DNA of 64,000 nt from Paramecium pentaurelia (GCA_905183005.1 CAJJDO010000116.1:286189-350188), one strand, 5' to 3'; shown: positions 50,374 to 63,167, numbered from the stretch's first letter. Made by a program: numbers and translations. Notes: generated from the sequence alone by a model not told the origin.

Positions 50374-51219
50374 CTTTATTACATTCCATTTCTTTAATCC
50401 ATTAGTTCCTATTTCAAAATATTATAACATTTCTCCATTTTAGATTGGAACCATTAAGTTGGGCTTATTATGTTAAAAATATAATTTAGGAGGTGAAGTT
50501 ATTCTATTAATATTATGAACATGATGTTAAATTTAAAAAAAGAGATCAATGGATAGTATTGATATAATTCCATTGTAAGATGTCAATGCTATATAATAAA
50601 GTGAATTATGAGTTGAAATATCATTAAAAATGATAAGTTGTTCAAAAATGAATTCTTGTAGTAATCTAATTGATTTATTTTTGAAATCAATCTCAAAAAG
50701 TCCAACGCTCAAGTCATTAAATCCTACTATTAAAATTATAACTTCTTATAAGTATCTTGAATTCATCCAAATTATTCTCTTAGTGATTTATATATTTATA
50801 TTAATCTCTTTCGAGTGATCATCAAATAAATTGATTTTTTAACCATTTTTACCACTACTAACAACTAAAATTCCGGTGCTTAAAGGTAATATTCTTTAAG
50901 GATTCTGAAATTAATTAGGTAAAGGGAAGGCAGTTAAGCATTCTAAAGGACATTAATATTTTGTTAAATCAATGCATAATTATTAATGCACAAAATCTGG
51001 TTATTTAAGTTCAATAGTAAATATTTATTAACCCCCAATATAAACAAAACATTCACCTTCTATAAATTAATCCTCGTCAGTTGAATCTTTGTGTTGAGAT
51101 ACAGTTTCTTCTTATACTAGACCACTTGCATATTGAGGGTAAACAATTCTCTAGATAGAATATCGATTAGTCCCATTATGAGAATAATGCTGAAATTGAG
51201 TTAAATTTCTACTTTCCAT
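50374..51219 (-). pseudogene. Truncated second copy of the propeller gene (likely assembly duplicate)
   Basis: ATG at 51219 and the first ~282 codons repeat the gene at 49013-50146. The frame breaks off abruptly at the N, losing the C-terminal ~95 residues. Because the two copies appear identical down to their spacer sequence, this is more likely a duplicated contig end than a biological partial gene. Confidence 0.85.
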
Positions 51220-51445
51220 ATATTCTAAAATAACAAATTTTTAAAATTATATTTTTAAACCAGAAAACAAGAATTAATATCTAAATATTTGATATCATAT
51301 TTGTCAATCAATCAATGCATATAGTAATACACAATTACAAAATCAAAATTAATGTAAAACTATATATTATAGTATAATTAAACTGCAAATCTCTATCTCC
51401 AGTAAACTTTTGTGATAAAGAGAACGATAAAATTTAGATAAGGTT
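50374..51445. repeat. Direct repeat copy 2 (1,072 bp)
   Basis: Second copy of 49301-50372. After 51445 unique sequence begins (AAAGTGATTAGTCGC), which is probably the true upstream flank of the propeller gene. Confidence 0.95.
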
Positions 51446-52457
51446 AAAGTGATTAGTCGCATGAGAATTTTACCAGAAGTAAAAAACACTAAGATTTTAA
51501 CAAATATCAAATATATCCTACTGAGAATCCTCAATTTTTGTTTCATTAATTAATAATCAAAAATTATAGTTTTCTTTATTAAATGTAATCGATAATTTAA
51601 TAATTAATCTGAATTACATAATCATTCTATTAATATAAAATAACAAATGATTATTTTTTATTAATAGCTTCTCTAAAAAGATTCATTTCTGTATTTATTA
51701 ATTTTTTAATAAAGTATATAAATTGGTTCATGATTCAAGATAGTCAGTCACTATAGAATCATAACTGAATTAAAACTACATATTATGAATGAAAATTCTT
51801 ATTCTAATCAGACTTTAATATTGCTCATATTTATATCATAAACACCTAAATGTTTTTTTAGTCTCCTTAAACTTTTAATGGGTGATTTTCTACAAATAAG
51901 AACTATATAGCTGAATATTATGTTTATTATATAATTAATCTAAATAAGATAAGTAGGTTTTCAAAATCTATTAAGCAAATATTATATATAATTGTATCAC
52001 ACAACTCTATATTATACTTAATTTTGTTTTCTAATCAATTTCAATGTAAGAATTCTTAGCATTTTGAAGTACTTGAATTGAATCTATTTTATATTAAAAA
52101 AAGGATTATTTTGGATAATTTTTAATGTGTAATAGCACTTATTACTAATTAGTTGATTAATTCTTCAAAGATTGTTAGAATAGTTTTAAATTTAGAAGAT
52201 TTTGATAATATTACCAATTTTTTTTTGAATGAGACTAATACAATTGTTCCTTAATGTTATTTTAAGTTTTTAATATAGATTCTAATAAAAGGAAGAATTT
52301 GATAAGGAATTAATATTAATAAAGGACTTCAATTAATCAGATATCATATTCAACAATTCCTTAAGAATTGCAATAATTGAATGCTCTTCTCATTTTTCTT
52401 TTGATATGATCATTTCTTTAATTTCAATATTAATTATATTCAAATATATATATAAAA
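51446..52457. other. AT-rich intergenic region
   Basis: About 1 kb with no supportable frame on either strand. It probably contains the upstream regions of the propeller gene (minus) and the EF-hand/C2 gene (plus). Confidence 0.5.
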
Positions 52458-54010
52458 ATGCCAACTTCGGTTAATGCAATTGAAAAGGCTAATGTACTGA
52501 GAAAAGAGTTTCTGGAAATTGAAATAAATCATGACGAATTGTTATCTATTGAATAATTTTATAGATGCTTAGATAAGAAAGTATTATCTGCTACAAAATT
52601 TAGTTAAGAAGACAATTTGATAGAGAATTAGGAGATCAATTATATTAAAGAATGAATAAAAGTTTTAATAATAAAATTACAGTGGATGAATTTATTAAAG
52701 TGTTTCTCTAAGCAGAAGAAATCTTAAAAAATAAAATTGAAGGTTGTAAGAAACAGATTTTAGATTATAATAAATAAAGAAAATATGTATCAAACTAATT
52801 TGATGTATTTATTGTAAATAAAGAATTAAGTCAATAAAAGATAGTGAAAGAGTTAATTAATATGGAATTAAAGAGGATAGTTATTTGACAGTTGAATTAT
52901 TAGAAGGTATCAATTTCCCAGCTTAAAATGTATCAGTAATATTAAAATTGGAAAATTAAAAATAAGAAATTCAATAGCAAAATGGACCATCTCCTTAATG
53001 GAATAAAACAATTAATTTGTATATTATTTTTTTAATTTTGTTAGTAAAATTTCAACTGGATTAGAAGAATTATAATTATTTTTTTACACCATTAATCATC
53101 CAAATATACCATAATTATTAGGAACTGTGACTTTATCATTATCACATTTAACCAACCAAACTAAAATTGAAGATTGCTGTTAATTATTTGATAAAAATGG
53201 ATAATAAACTTAAACAAAAATTAAATTGAGATCATAATGGATATTTAATGACTCAAAATCATTAAGTTAATAAATTGAAGTTTGGAATGAATAAATAAAG
53301 ACTGCTTAAGATGATTTAATTGATTTTGAAAAAGATCTAGCCACTCTATATGAACCCTTTCCAAATTATGTTTAATTAATTAGGAGTATAGATAAAGAAG
53401 ATCTGGCAATAAATCATTAACCTCCCAATACTTTAGTGATGACACCAATAAATAATGCTAATTCATAGTACGATTACAAATTATATACTCGATTAAGTAT
53501 ATTAGTTGTTATGGGACTTAGTGTATTCATTTGTTTTGGCAAATCTCAGTTTCTAGATGTAAATATTTATATCTAAACCCCATATAGTTGGTTATATGTT
53601 TTTTCTTCATTATTGAATTTGAATTCAATAGACTCTACAAATAACGTTTAATTTATTATTCTATAGCTGTTGGAATATCATTGTTATGTGATTTAGTATG
53701 GGCAATTAAATATTCAAGAGGATTTTGGGGCAGTGAAGCTACTGAAACTGATAAATATTATGCCATAGAGAAAGGTCCTAATAGATTAGCCTTAATCTTA
53801 CTTTATGTGTCATTCATATTTAAAGTAAATTCTATTCCATTATTATAGCTAATTTTATGTGCTCTTTTAGGAGCATTAAGTCAAGATATGCCTGAAAGAT
53901 TGGAAGAATAGTTGCCAAATAAAAATAAATAAATGAAATAATAATTGTTGTATTAAAAAAATAAGACTGCTTAATTTGGTGAAGATAATAGCACATTTTA
54001 CAATTATTGA
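52458..54010 (+). CDS. EF-hand-like / C2 domain protein with C-terminal membrane helices
   Basis: The N-terminal ~110 residues look like a helical EF-hand pair (EIEINHDELLSIEQFYRCL, then NKSFNNKITVDEFIKVFL). A Lys-rich helix leads to a C2-like domain (EDSYLTVELLEGINFPAQNV, SPQWNKTINL) and a second one (TVTLSLSHLTNQ...KIKLRSQWIFND). Three hydrophobic segments follow near the C-terminus (LSILVVMGLSVFICF, YYSIAVGISLLCDLVWAI, LALILLYVSFIFKLILCALL), then a Gln-rich tail. Introns: 23 nt near 52580-52602, 29 nt near 53560-53588 and 25 nt near 53825-53849. One more splice near 52850-52870 is unresolved. A calcium-responsive membrane role is inferred from domain types only. The stop is TGA at 54008. 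Confidence 0.65.
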
Positions 54011-54390
54011 TTTGATTTCTTTATTATTAAAAAAATGTAATTTAATTATAAAATACTTTAAGAAATATATTAAAATGAAAAACTTCGAATTCAAAAAATA
54101 TAAGATAATTAGACATATATTTAAAATAAACTACCTTTAAAATATGTTGTTGGAATAAAGAAATATTTTAAGTTATAGATTCCTTTGAATAAGAATAATA
54201 ATAATTAAAATCTTCAAAAGAATATTGTGATTAGTAAAATATGAAAACTTTTAATTTATAATATTTCAGGCTACAATTAATGTAAGATAGTATAACTAAG
54301 AGATTTATTAAAAAAAGAAAACTGAAATTAAATATTGAAATATTTGTGATTTATTTAAAGAATACATAATTTTTTGTTTTATTAAATTTA
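54011..54390. other. Intergenic spacer
   Basis: 380 bp of AT-rich sequence between two plus-strand genes. No element is recognised. Confidence 0.5.
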
Positions 54391-55607
54391 ATGTTCATAC
54401 CATATAAAAAGAATAAAGGTTATAAAATCCCTGTTATATTTGAATTCGGATAATAAAATACAAGAGTGGGATATGCAGGAACTGATGGACCAGAAGTTGT
54501 TTTACCATCTGATTTATTAATGGATAGCGAGGGAAATATGAAATTCATTGAATAGAATAGTACATATCAACCAATTGGATTTGATGTTAAGAATATACTT
54601 TAAGGAGGATAAATAGTTGATTTTGATATTTGGAAAGAATATGTAGAACACATTTTAAATAATGTTTTAATTTAAGAAAGACATTTTCCTTTTTTCTTTG
54701 TTGAAAATGGAAATGTGAAAAAAGAAACCAGAAATAAAATCATTGAAATGCTATTTGAAGAAATTGATGTTTCTTCAGTTTTTTTCCATAGAAATACAAT
54801 GTTAGCATAATATATAGTAGGAAAGGACAATGTATTAGTAGTTGATTGTGGAGCATCTCATACAACAATTACACCAATATTAGATGGTAATGTTATAGAA
54901 AAAGGTAAATTATATTTAATTTATTTTAGGTATTATTAGAGGAGATATAGGAGGTGAATATATTACAAATAAATTATATGATATATGGAAATAGTAGGGA
55001 TTGCCATTTTCTAGATTCAAAAATTATAGTCAACTTTCACCATCTCTTTAAATGTATGGAGATTTGGAAATAGTTAGAGAAATTAAACATTAATGTGTTA
55101 AATTATATGATTAACCTATAGAAAATTTGTAATTAAATATCTTTAATCAATATTAGAAAATTCAATCCAACTGTTGATAATTAAGCTTATGAATTACCAG
55201 ATTAAACTAAATTATTAATATCTGAAGAAATGTATAAATATCCAGAATTTTTATATGAACCAACTGAAAATTTTGAAGGATTGGATAAAGCTTTGGAAAC
55301 AAGTTTAGAAAAAATTGATTCTGATTATAGAAAAGAACTAGTTCAAAATGTTATTTTGATAGGAGGAGCTAGTTGTACAGTTAATATGGTAGAAAGATTT
55401 TAAAGAACAATCAATAATCTTAAAATTTTTGGATTATCTTCAAGAAGTAAAGTTTAAACACTCCCAAAATTTTTTGATCGTTAACATGCTTCATGGTTAG
55501 GAGCTTCTATTGTTGCAAGTTCTTAAATTTATGATCAATGGACTTTAAATAAATCAGATTATGATGAACATGGATCTTCTCTTATAGAAAAAAAAATGTT
55601 TTATTGA
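54391..55607 (+). CDS. Actin-related protein, ARP4/BAF53-like
   Basis: 387 residues after two introns (25 nt near 54905-54929, 28 nt near 55130-55157); length then divides exactly. It has an actin-fold start, PVIFEFGQQNTRVGYAGTD, a phosphate-loop equivalent VLVVDCGASHTTITP, and a GDIGGEYITNKL segment. Its end is VILIGGASCTVNMVERFQRT, SWLGASIVASS and IYDQWTLNKSDYDEHG. The final LNKSDYDEHGSSLIEKKMF matches ARP4/ACTL6 ends (SKQEYEE...). ARP4 is a nuclear subunit of NuA4/INO80/SWI-SNF remodelling complexes. The nucleotide site is diverged from true actin. ARP4 is preferred over other ARPs, but a divergent ciliate ARP is possible. Confidence 0.78.
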
Positions 55608-55805
55608 TATTACATTTAATTATTATTAAAATATCTAATTAATTGAAAATTATAATAGAATATATTATAAACATAGATATAAGTATATTTCATATTTAAA
55701 GGTCTATATTTAAAATAATACTAAATATGTGAATAATAATAATATAAAATTTATTGTAAAATATTTAAAGAGTGATTATTAATAATTGTCACATAATTAA
55801 TAAAT

Positions 55806-57302
55806 TCATTTTTTCTTAAATGTTGATGAATTAGTTGTTGAAATCTATTTAGATGGTTGTTTAGTTTATGATTATTTAGGTTAAACTGTTTATTTTTTTA
55901 CAGATTATGTTTATATATTAGATGGATTGTCAAAAGTTACTTTAATAACTTTACCCTCATTTTATTCATCATCTTTATCAAACTATAGATCATCTTTATA
56001 AATTAAGAGTATTTATTACCTTGTTAAACTAATTTAGATATTGACATATTTATGCTTTAATTTTCAGTAATTTCTGATAATTATTTAATTCCAACAATTG
56101 GTGCATCTTTCCAACGATGATCATTTGTTTCTAATCTATTTTATTGATGATAAATAATATTTTTAGGTGGTGAATGTTATCTCTACCAATGATCTTTGCT
56201 TTCATTTAAATTTAATGTATCATTTAATTAATTAAATTATTATGGTTAATGAATAGTTGATTATTATTATTATTATGTACTAGATTATTAAAAAGGATTC
56301 ATTAATAAATTAGTGGCTAATGAATCTAATTCCATTTATTAAGATGATCCATTCAATACATTCATAGCTTCAAAATTGAGAGCACAAACTCCTCTCATAA
56401 AAGCTCTCTTTAAGTTTTCTTACATTGATAATTTTATTTTATTTGCTTCATCTAATTAAAATGTAGCTTCCTATAATTTTTATTCTAATAATTATTATTC
56501 TTTTTAAAATTTAGCCATTAATAAATCAACATCATTTTAATGAGATAATTTTAATTTTTCACATTAATTAATTCTAATTTAAATATTGAACTACTTTTTC
56601 CATAAATTAAATATCCATCTTTATAAATATTATTTATAATGTTTAGTTCCTTTTTTTTAATTCTATAATATTTAATTATAATTACATTTTTTTTCTTTAT
56701 TGATTATTTTGTATATTACTTTAAACTATTTAAGACATTTGATAAAATATATAATCTTCTTTTTGTATTCTTCATTTTACCACAATATTATGCTATCTTT
56801 TCTGATCTTTCAGTAATTTAATTACAAATTCTCATTTATTCTGCCAATTATTCTTTTGTTTATTATAATTCATTATTTTTTAATTCATACATTTACAAAT
56901 ACTTTTCAGTGTCTTATTTAATTGTTTATTTTTAATCCTCTAACATAGATCTCTTCATAGTCATAAATTCACTTGTGGCCTCTGTCTTAAAAACATTTAA
57001 AATATGTTCTAATCTAATTTTAAATTATTCAGTATCCTCATCAATAATTTAAGGAGCATGATTTCTAGATTTACTAACATTTTTTTTTGCCTCTTCATTA
57101 TTTGGTACAAAATTTTCTATTATAAGTTATGAATCAAACCTTTGTTCCAAGGATTTGTTACACATTTACTAGAAGTTACATCAGATTCAGCTTTTGAAGG
57201 ACTAGGAGAAGGCTATCTTACTTATTCATTTTTGGTTTGTTTCCACTTTTAACTTAATTTACTAAAATCACACAGATCATCCAAATCGTTTACAAAACTC
57301 AT
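55806..57302 (-). CDS. POC5: POC5 centriolar/basal-body protein
   Basis: 474 residues after three introns: 23 nt (GTTTGA..TAG) near 57130, 23 nt (GTAATT..TAG) near 56660-56685 and 26 nt (ending AAG) near 55990-56020. Length then divides exactly. The diagnostic POC5 block AFMRGVCALNFEAMNVL lies about two thirds along, near 56380, preceded by long coiled coils (QLAEQMRICNQITERSEKIA, KLQEATFQLDEANKIKLSMQ). The N-terminus carries DFSKLSQKW and a Ser/Pro stretch, and the tail is Lys/Thr/Gln-rich. POC5 binds centrin and builds the inner scaffold of centrioles, here the basal bodies of cilia. The TGA is at 55806-55808. Confidence 0.88.
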
Positions 57303-57644
57303 TCAAATTTGAATTATTAACTATAAAAAATTATAATAAATAAATATTTAATATTAATTGTCTATTCTACTTACTAACCCTAATCGACCCCAAAAACAGT
57401 AGTAATTTATTAAAAGTATTTTTCATCTTGATTTTCAATAAAAACTATTAATTATCCATTTATATATACTCAATTTTATTATTATAAATGTATATTTATT
57501 TTTAGTGAAAATCACTTCAAATTAATTTAAAACTATCTATGAATATTAAATAAGATCTAAGAAAGGTAAGACAATAAATCAATAACAATACAAATTATTT
57601 ATTTTGAATAAATATTATAATATGAATTAATTATATATGATTAA
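57303..57644. other. Intergenic spacer with a short C-rich segment
   Basis: 342 bp between two minus-strand genes. AT-rich apart from ACCCTAATCGACCCC near 57378-57392, which stands out by composition but is not repeated. Confidence 0.5.
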
Positions 57645-59667
57645 TCAATTAAATAAAAAGTTGACTTCATAATTTGGTTTATCCAATCCAACAACACCAA
57701 GATATGAATTATTAGTTAATGATCTTTATATAATAATTAATTCTAAATCTTAACTTTAGTTCCCACTTTTTTTCAAAACATGACTATACTTTTATAATTA
57801 TTCAATTGTTAATTCAGCTTGTTTATTAAGTATTAATGAAGTGTATTCTTACATTATTTGTTAATTCTATATATGATATTGATGTAATAATTTATTCAAT
57901 TCATCAAAATCTGATTCGTATTCAATTAATTTTACTTATACCATTCTAACCAACTCTTAATATGCTTCTTCCTTATATCCAACTTTAAAATAATCAATAA
58001 ATCCTAATAATTTAAGTGCTTCCTAAATTTGAAACTGATTTCTTTATATTTTTCTATCTAATTTTTTTCCTGCATCTTATCTTATATTCTCTAATTTATT
58101 ATTAATCAATGTTTCTTAAAGTCCATCTGAATTTTCAATATATTTTTAAAATAAAGAACTTACAATAAATAATTCATATTATGTTTAAAAACTATTTTTT
58201 AATTCATAATTTGGATTACTCAATATTTCATATATCTTATGACATAAAATTATTAATGCTTTTTATATTGCAATATCAACTTTTTCATCCAAACATTCCA
58301 ATTTATTGTAAAATATTGAATTATATAAAATAACTTTTATAACTTCAAATAATTTCTCTTATTTATAACTATTTAAATATTTAAATTAAAAATTATTTTT
58401 CTCATAGTTACATAAATCTTGGAATAAATCAAAATTAAAATGACCTTTAATGCTGAAATTATATAAAATCTAAAATTTAATTGTATATGATTCATCAATA
58501 GAAATGTTCTTGATTGTCTTATAGATTGTTGTTAAATCTTATGGTGATAATGGATTGATTTTTAATAAAGATTAAAATATAAGTGTTATCTCTCCTAAAT
58601 AAAAATGAGCATCTACCAATTATATTACTTATAAAAATTCTGAAGTTATTCTCTTCCACAATTCATCTAATCTAATCTCCATTATAGCTAGACTTTTCGC
58701 TAATTAGGCTAATTACTAAATTGTGAATGTGAATGAATTAATGTTATTAATAAATTATATAACAACTTCACTTCTTTTCTTGTACTTTATGAGAGCCAAA
58801 TGTTCAATTATTATCAAGTAATTCTCCAAAGTTAATACATTATAATTTTCACCAAAAAATTCTTCTATATCTAATATTGAATCCAATTCTGTTTAGAGTT
58901 TATTTTAATACTAATATTCATATAATTATAAATACTTTAATTATTGTAATGAAGTATTTCAATATTGTATCAAATTTTAATAGTTTAAAATGTCTCTTAA
59001 GAATCTTCCTTACATGAATAAGCCATGATTAAGTTATTGTATGATTGTATTCAATTTAAGCAGCTAAAATAAATGCTTATGCTAACATTTCTAATGGTTC
59101 TTCATTTTTAGTTAATTCATATTCTTTTTCAATATATTAACCTATTTCATTTAATTATTTTGCTATTAATCTCAAAGAATCAATAGATAAAAACTATAGT
59201 TGTTTATTAATTATCAATATTTATTCAAGACATTCAATTTTTGTAAATTACAATTTTTTGTTTGAAATTAATGAATCTATATGTTATAAATAATCTGAAT
59301 TTTTCAATTGAATAAATTACTTTGCTCTAATTAATCCATCTAAACAATATACAACTTCTTCTTCTCTTAATTGATCTCTTCGAAATTATAAAAAAGCGCT
59401 AATTTAAAAATGATCATTTCCAATTTTTTATTCCAATATTTAGTAAATATTAGGTGTATAAGTTTGTTGGATAACCTTCTTTCTTCCATTTTCTTTAACA
59501 ACCATACTTTTAACAATATTTGAATAAAATTAATCAAAATTGGCTATATCATCTTTTGTCAATTCTGGGTTTGTAATTTGATCTAATTTAGTTGTGGTAG
59601 CTTTAGTAGCATCTTAAATACCTTGTTTTCTAAAAAGTTTAATTGATCCAAAAAAATACTTAATCAT
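57645..59667 (-). CDS. Hypothetical large helical protein (~660 aa)
   Basis: Starts MIKYFFGSIKLFRKQGI, which could be a mitochondrial presequence (basic and amphipathic, no acids). The rest is alpha-helical, Leu/Ile/Lys/Gln-rich with regular helix pairs (LEMLAQAFILAAQIEYNH, LEIRLDELWKRITSEFL, ALKLLGFIDYFKVGYKEEAY) and ends LGVVGLDKPNYEVNFLFN before the TGA at 57645-57647. A 25-nt intron lies near 58910-58934, and one frame change near 59030 is unresolved. The pattern resembles helical-repeat organelle RNA-binding proteins, but no motif proves this. Confidence 0.55.
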
Positions 59668-59945
59668 TATTAAAATAAATATAATTCATTGAGATATTTT
59701 ATCAAGTTAAAGAATTTAAATTATGTTATATCAAATTATATTTGTTATATTTCTCTAATCTCTACATATATATTTATATATATTATGATAAAACATAAAA
59801 TAAAATACTTAATAATTTATTCATATATATATATATATTTAATTGAATGAGATATTTGTAAGTCAAAAGCAAAATATTTTAATTGTATTTAAGAGGATTG
59901 AGAGGATTTTTCGAATCTTAAGATGTTACTGTTAATAAAAGAAAA

Positions 59946-60615
59946 ATGAGAATTATCTTGAGTCTTATATTTTCATTATATTCATATGGTTGGATTTAAC
60001 ATAATTGGATGAAACATGTAATTTTTACATATAAAAAAAGGAATTTGATATTAGAAAATAACCAAACTTTTTAATACCGATTTGGGTTTATCATGCTAGA
60101 AGAGAGCATTATATATATTATGAACAATCTAGATTGGCTAGAGGATTGAGTACTACATTCTCATATTATGATTGGGATCCTGTATCATAAATGGTTTGTT
60201 ATACTGATAAATAAGGTAAATAAAAATTCGAAAAAAGCATTTTCAATAGAGAAAGACTTGATATTATTGATAATGCTTTATTTGAAGAGATTTTTAGGGG
60301 AGAAATGACATCAGAAAAAATTAAAAGAGGATCACTTTTAGTGGCTTATGAATTAAATTGCAATAATAGATTTGATTTAGATGTAATATTTATTCTATTA
60401 ATTAGAATTATTTACATTACAAACCTATTAACCCTATGGATTTTATAAGAGGACTACATTTTTAATTTTATGTTTAATTAGGATTAACTAATTAATATCG
60501 ATATGATCATTTCATATCTAAACCAGATTGGCTATATGAATGGGAATAATGGAAAATTGAATTGAATGGAATGGATAGATTAAATTTTTTTAATAAATTA
60601 ATAGAACTTAAATGA
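59946..60615 (+). CDS. Hypothetical protein (~207 aa)
   Basis: ATG 59946 opens with a hydrophobic stretch (MRIILSLIFSLYSYGW), either a signal peptide or a membrane anchor. After a 23-nt intron (GTAATT..AAAG, near 60019-60041) the chain continues IPIWVYHARREHYIYYEQSR, FSYYDWDPVSQMVCY and, after a second 23-nt intron near 60380-60402, NPMDFIRGLHFQFYVQ to a TGA at 60613. It is rich in Trp/Tyr and charged residues. The family is not recognised. It is divergent from the preceding minus-strand gene. Confidence 0.55.
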
Positions 60616-60683
60616 AATATAGAAGATTTAGCAAGAATAATTGTTATTTTTAAATATTGAATATTCTATGAAATTAATAATTT

Positions 60684-62374
60684 TCATAATGTCCACCCAT
60701 CAGGTGTTCCAATTATGAAATTACACGTACTTGTTACAGCATAAATTTTCCCTTAATGAATCAAACTGCCATTTTGTATCTAGCCAAATTATGGAGAATT
60801 TGGTAGATTCTCAATAACAAATGATAAATTTTACTGATCTACCATCTTTAATAATTAATATTGTCCACCTCCAAATATTAAAACATTAGAATTATTTATA
60901 GCTACCATTCCAACTCCTTTATTTATTATATGATTTAAAGATATCCATTTTAGTAGTTTAGTATCAAATATTTCTAATGGAGTTGCTTTGATAATATATT
61001 ATCTAAATGTGCAAATTGATAAATTAGGACCTCCCTTATTCATTTTTGGTAGAGTTACTCTAGTTTCTAAAACAGATCTAGATTTATTTAATTATAATTC
61101 TAAACTTTCTATTGAAGTTAAATCCTCACTTTAATTTTATCCTCCAAGAACATATAATTTATTTTATAGAAATACACCAGCTGAAGAATGTCTAGAATAT
61201 GTTAATTGATCAGTTGAAATAAGAGTTTATTATTTAAAATCTATTCTAAAAATTTAGGAACTCAGTTAATTTCCAATATAACCACCAATCACAAATATAT
61301 CTCCTTATTGTGAACGTACAGAAGTACTTTTAATTGGAACTTAACAATTCAATCGAATTTCTTACCATCTTGGATTCTAAACCCATTCCAAATTTAAAAT
61401 AAATATGGATTTATCTGTAAAGTAATGTAAATACTTCTAATTACAAAGAGGATCATAAAAGTCTGGTAAATTTATTGTAAAATTTGATATTCCAACTTAT
61501 TATACTAGATTACTTAATAAAAATTTATACATTATTGTTCTAATCTCTTATAAGGTGATTACTCAACTTTAGCTGTTTAAAGTTCACTTGCTAAATATGG
61601 ATGATTATAGACTGTATTTTTGGGAATAGATGAAGAAGACTAAATTTATTAATTTTTGTAATATTCAGCATTTTTTATAGATGCATATTATGCTAATTGA
61701 ATTTTTAGAAAGTATAATTCTTATTCATCTATTTAAATATCTAATGTATGTTTAGATACTTCTTCAATAAATGCTTCACATTCAACTCTTTATTATTGTG
61801 TTTATTATAGAAAATTAGTTGTTTATAATTAGATTATTTATTTTAGATATTTTGGAGTTCTTAATTTTTAGTCAATCTATTAATATTCCTGAATTTTCTA
61901 ATTTAATGATCTTTCCATTTATTATAATTCAACATCTAAATGTGTTTTATCTGTTTAAGTTACTTAATCAAGTTCATTAAATAATTCTTCAAAAAATTAA
62001 TCAACCATTTGTTAAACACGTAATTTTGAATTGCTTAATTTAGTATGCAATTTTCCATGAGCATCTGTTTTTGAATCTTTGAATTATTATAATAACTAAA
62101 TGGCAGAATTCAAATTTGTTAATTAAGTATTAATTAATTGTAGTGTTTCTTCATGCATTTCATCTATTGTAATTAAGTCTGCAAATTGTCCTTATTATCT
62201 ATGTTTATCCAAATGTTAAGGAATACATTTTGGACAAAGTGGCATTAAACAATCAGGTTATTTACAGAAATTAGTAACACTTTAGCCTTAATGTGTCATA
62301 CAAGGAGCTTACAACTAAAAAGTTTAGCTTTAACCTATCTCACTAGGATTAGGAGAATTTTGAATATTGAACAT
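60684..62374 (-). CDS. B-box zinc-finger / coiled-coil / kelch-repeat protein
   Basis: About 540 residues. A B-box-like zinc finger (CMTHQGQSVTNFCKQPDC, then CPKCIPQHLDKH) lies near the N-terminus. A coiled coil rich in Gln/Leu follows, then kelch blades with double Gly (IFVIGGYIGNQLSSQIFRID, LYVLGGQNQSEDLTSIESL, VLIFGGGQYQLLKMVDQQN). The order is TRIM-like (B-box, coiled coil, propeller), but no RING is seen upstream. ATG at 62374 is chosen because an in-frame alternative at 62452 would overlap the divergent neighbour. An intron near 61530-61560 is not fully resolved. The TGA is at 60684-60686. Proteins of this type often act as adaptors; the target is unknown. Confidence 0.75.
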
Positions 62375-62382
62375 AAATATTA

Positions 62383-62901
62383 ATGTATAATTAATTAATT
62401 GAGCAAAATGCTATTGAATAACTTCTGAATATTTGTTATGATGAGTAACCATAATATGATGATGACTATGAATGTGAAATCAATAAAATATTATAAAGAA
62501 CAATAACAGAAAGATTAAAAAAATAGAAAACAGAAATATCAACTAGATTAAATACTATCAGTTTTCGTACAACTTCCAAAACACCTACTTAATTTAGATT
62601 CAAAACTGAAACAAGATCTTTAACTAAACCAATAAGAATTCCAGCTAGAATCAGAAATATTTAACCAATATCATAGAAACCATAAGGAAAACCTACTTCT
62701 AAATCTTTACGTGATTTTCATCAGAAAAATTAAGTGCCTTTAAAAGCATCAATTGTTTCTTTATAAAATTCTTCTGGATTTAGCATACTCAATCAATCCG
62801 AATATTAACATCCTGTATTAGTAATTTAAAAGAAATCTCAGTATATACCAAGATTTATGTTGAAATTATAAAAACAATAACAACTTCTAAACTCAAAATG
62901 A
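62383..62901 (+). CDS. Small basic Arg/Thr/Ser-rich hypothetical protein (172 aa)
   Basis: A single open frame from ATG 62383 to TGA 62899 with no intron. The N-terminal ~30 residues are acidic (YDDDYECEINK). The remainder is strongly basic and rich in Arg, Thr, Ser and Pro (STRLNTISFRTTSKTPTQF, RSLTKPIRIPARIRNIQP), suggesting a disordered nucleic-acid- or microtubule-binding protein. There is no signal or membrane helix. Its start lies only 8 bp from the chosen start of the divergent B-box/kelch gene. The family is not recognised. Confidence 0.55.
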
Positions 62902-63167
62902 TATATATTTAATTACTCACTATCCACTACTTTCTGTTTTTATTTATATTTTTGTTATTACTTATATTTATATATATATAGAAAGATTTATTTATTATAA
63001 ATAATTTCTAAATTGTTTCTGTTATTAATAAACAAACATAGAAGAAATAGTTGTATAATTATCAACATATATATTTTAATAAATTTTGATAATTATTTAT
63101 TTGTTAGATGAAATGAATTAGTTATTTTTAATTTTGATATATAATAATATTCAACTACAACATTTGA

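Noticed and set aside
49557..50818. Two identical plus-strand 62-codon frames as a gene family
   Set aside because: They are antisense to the propeller gene and identical only because the region is duplicated at the scaffold join.
57375..57395. C-rich ACCCTAATCGACCCCAAAAAC segment resembling ciliate telomere repeats
   Set aside because: Only one imperfect unit, internal between two genes and not repeated; the Paramecium pattern would be tandem C4A2/C3A3.
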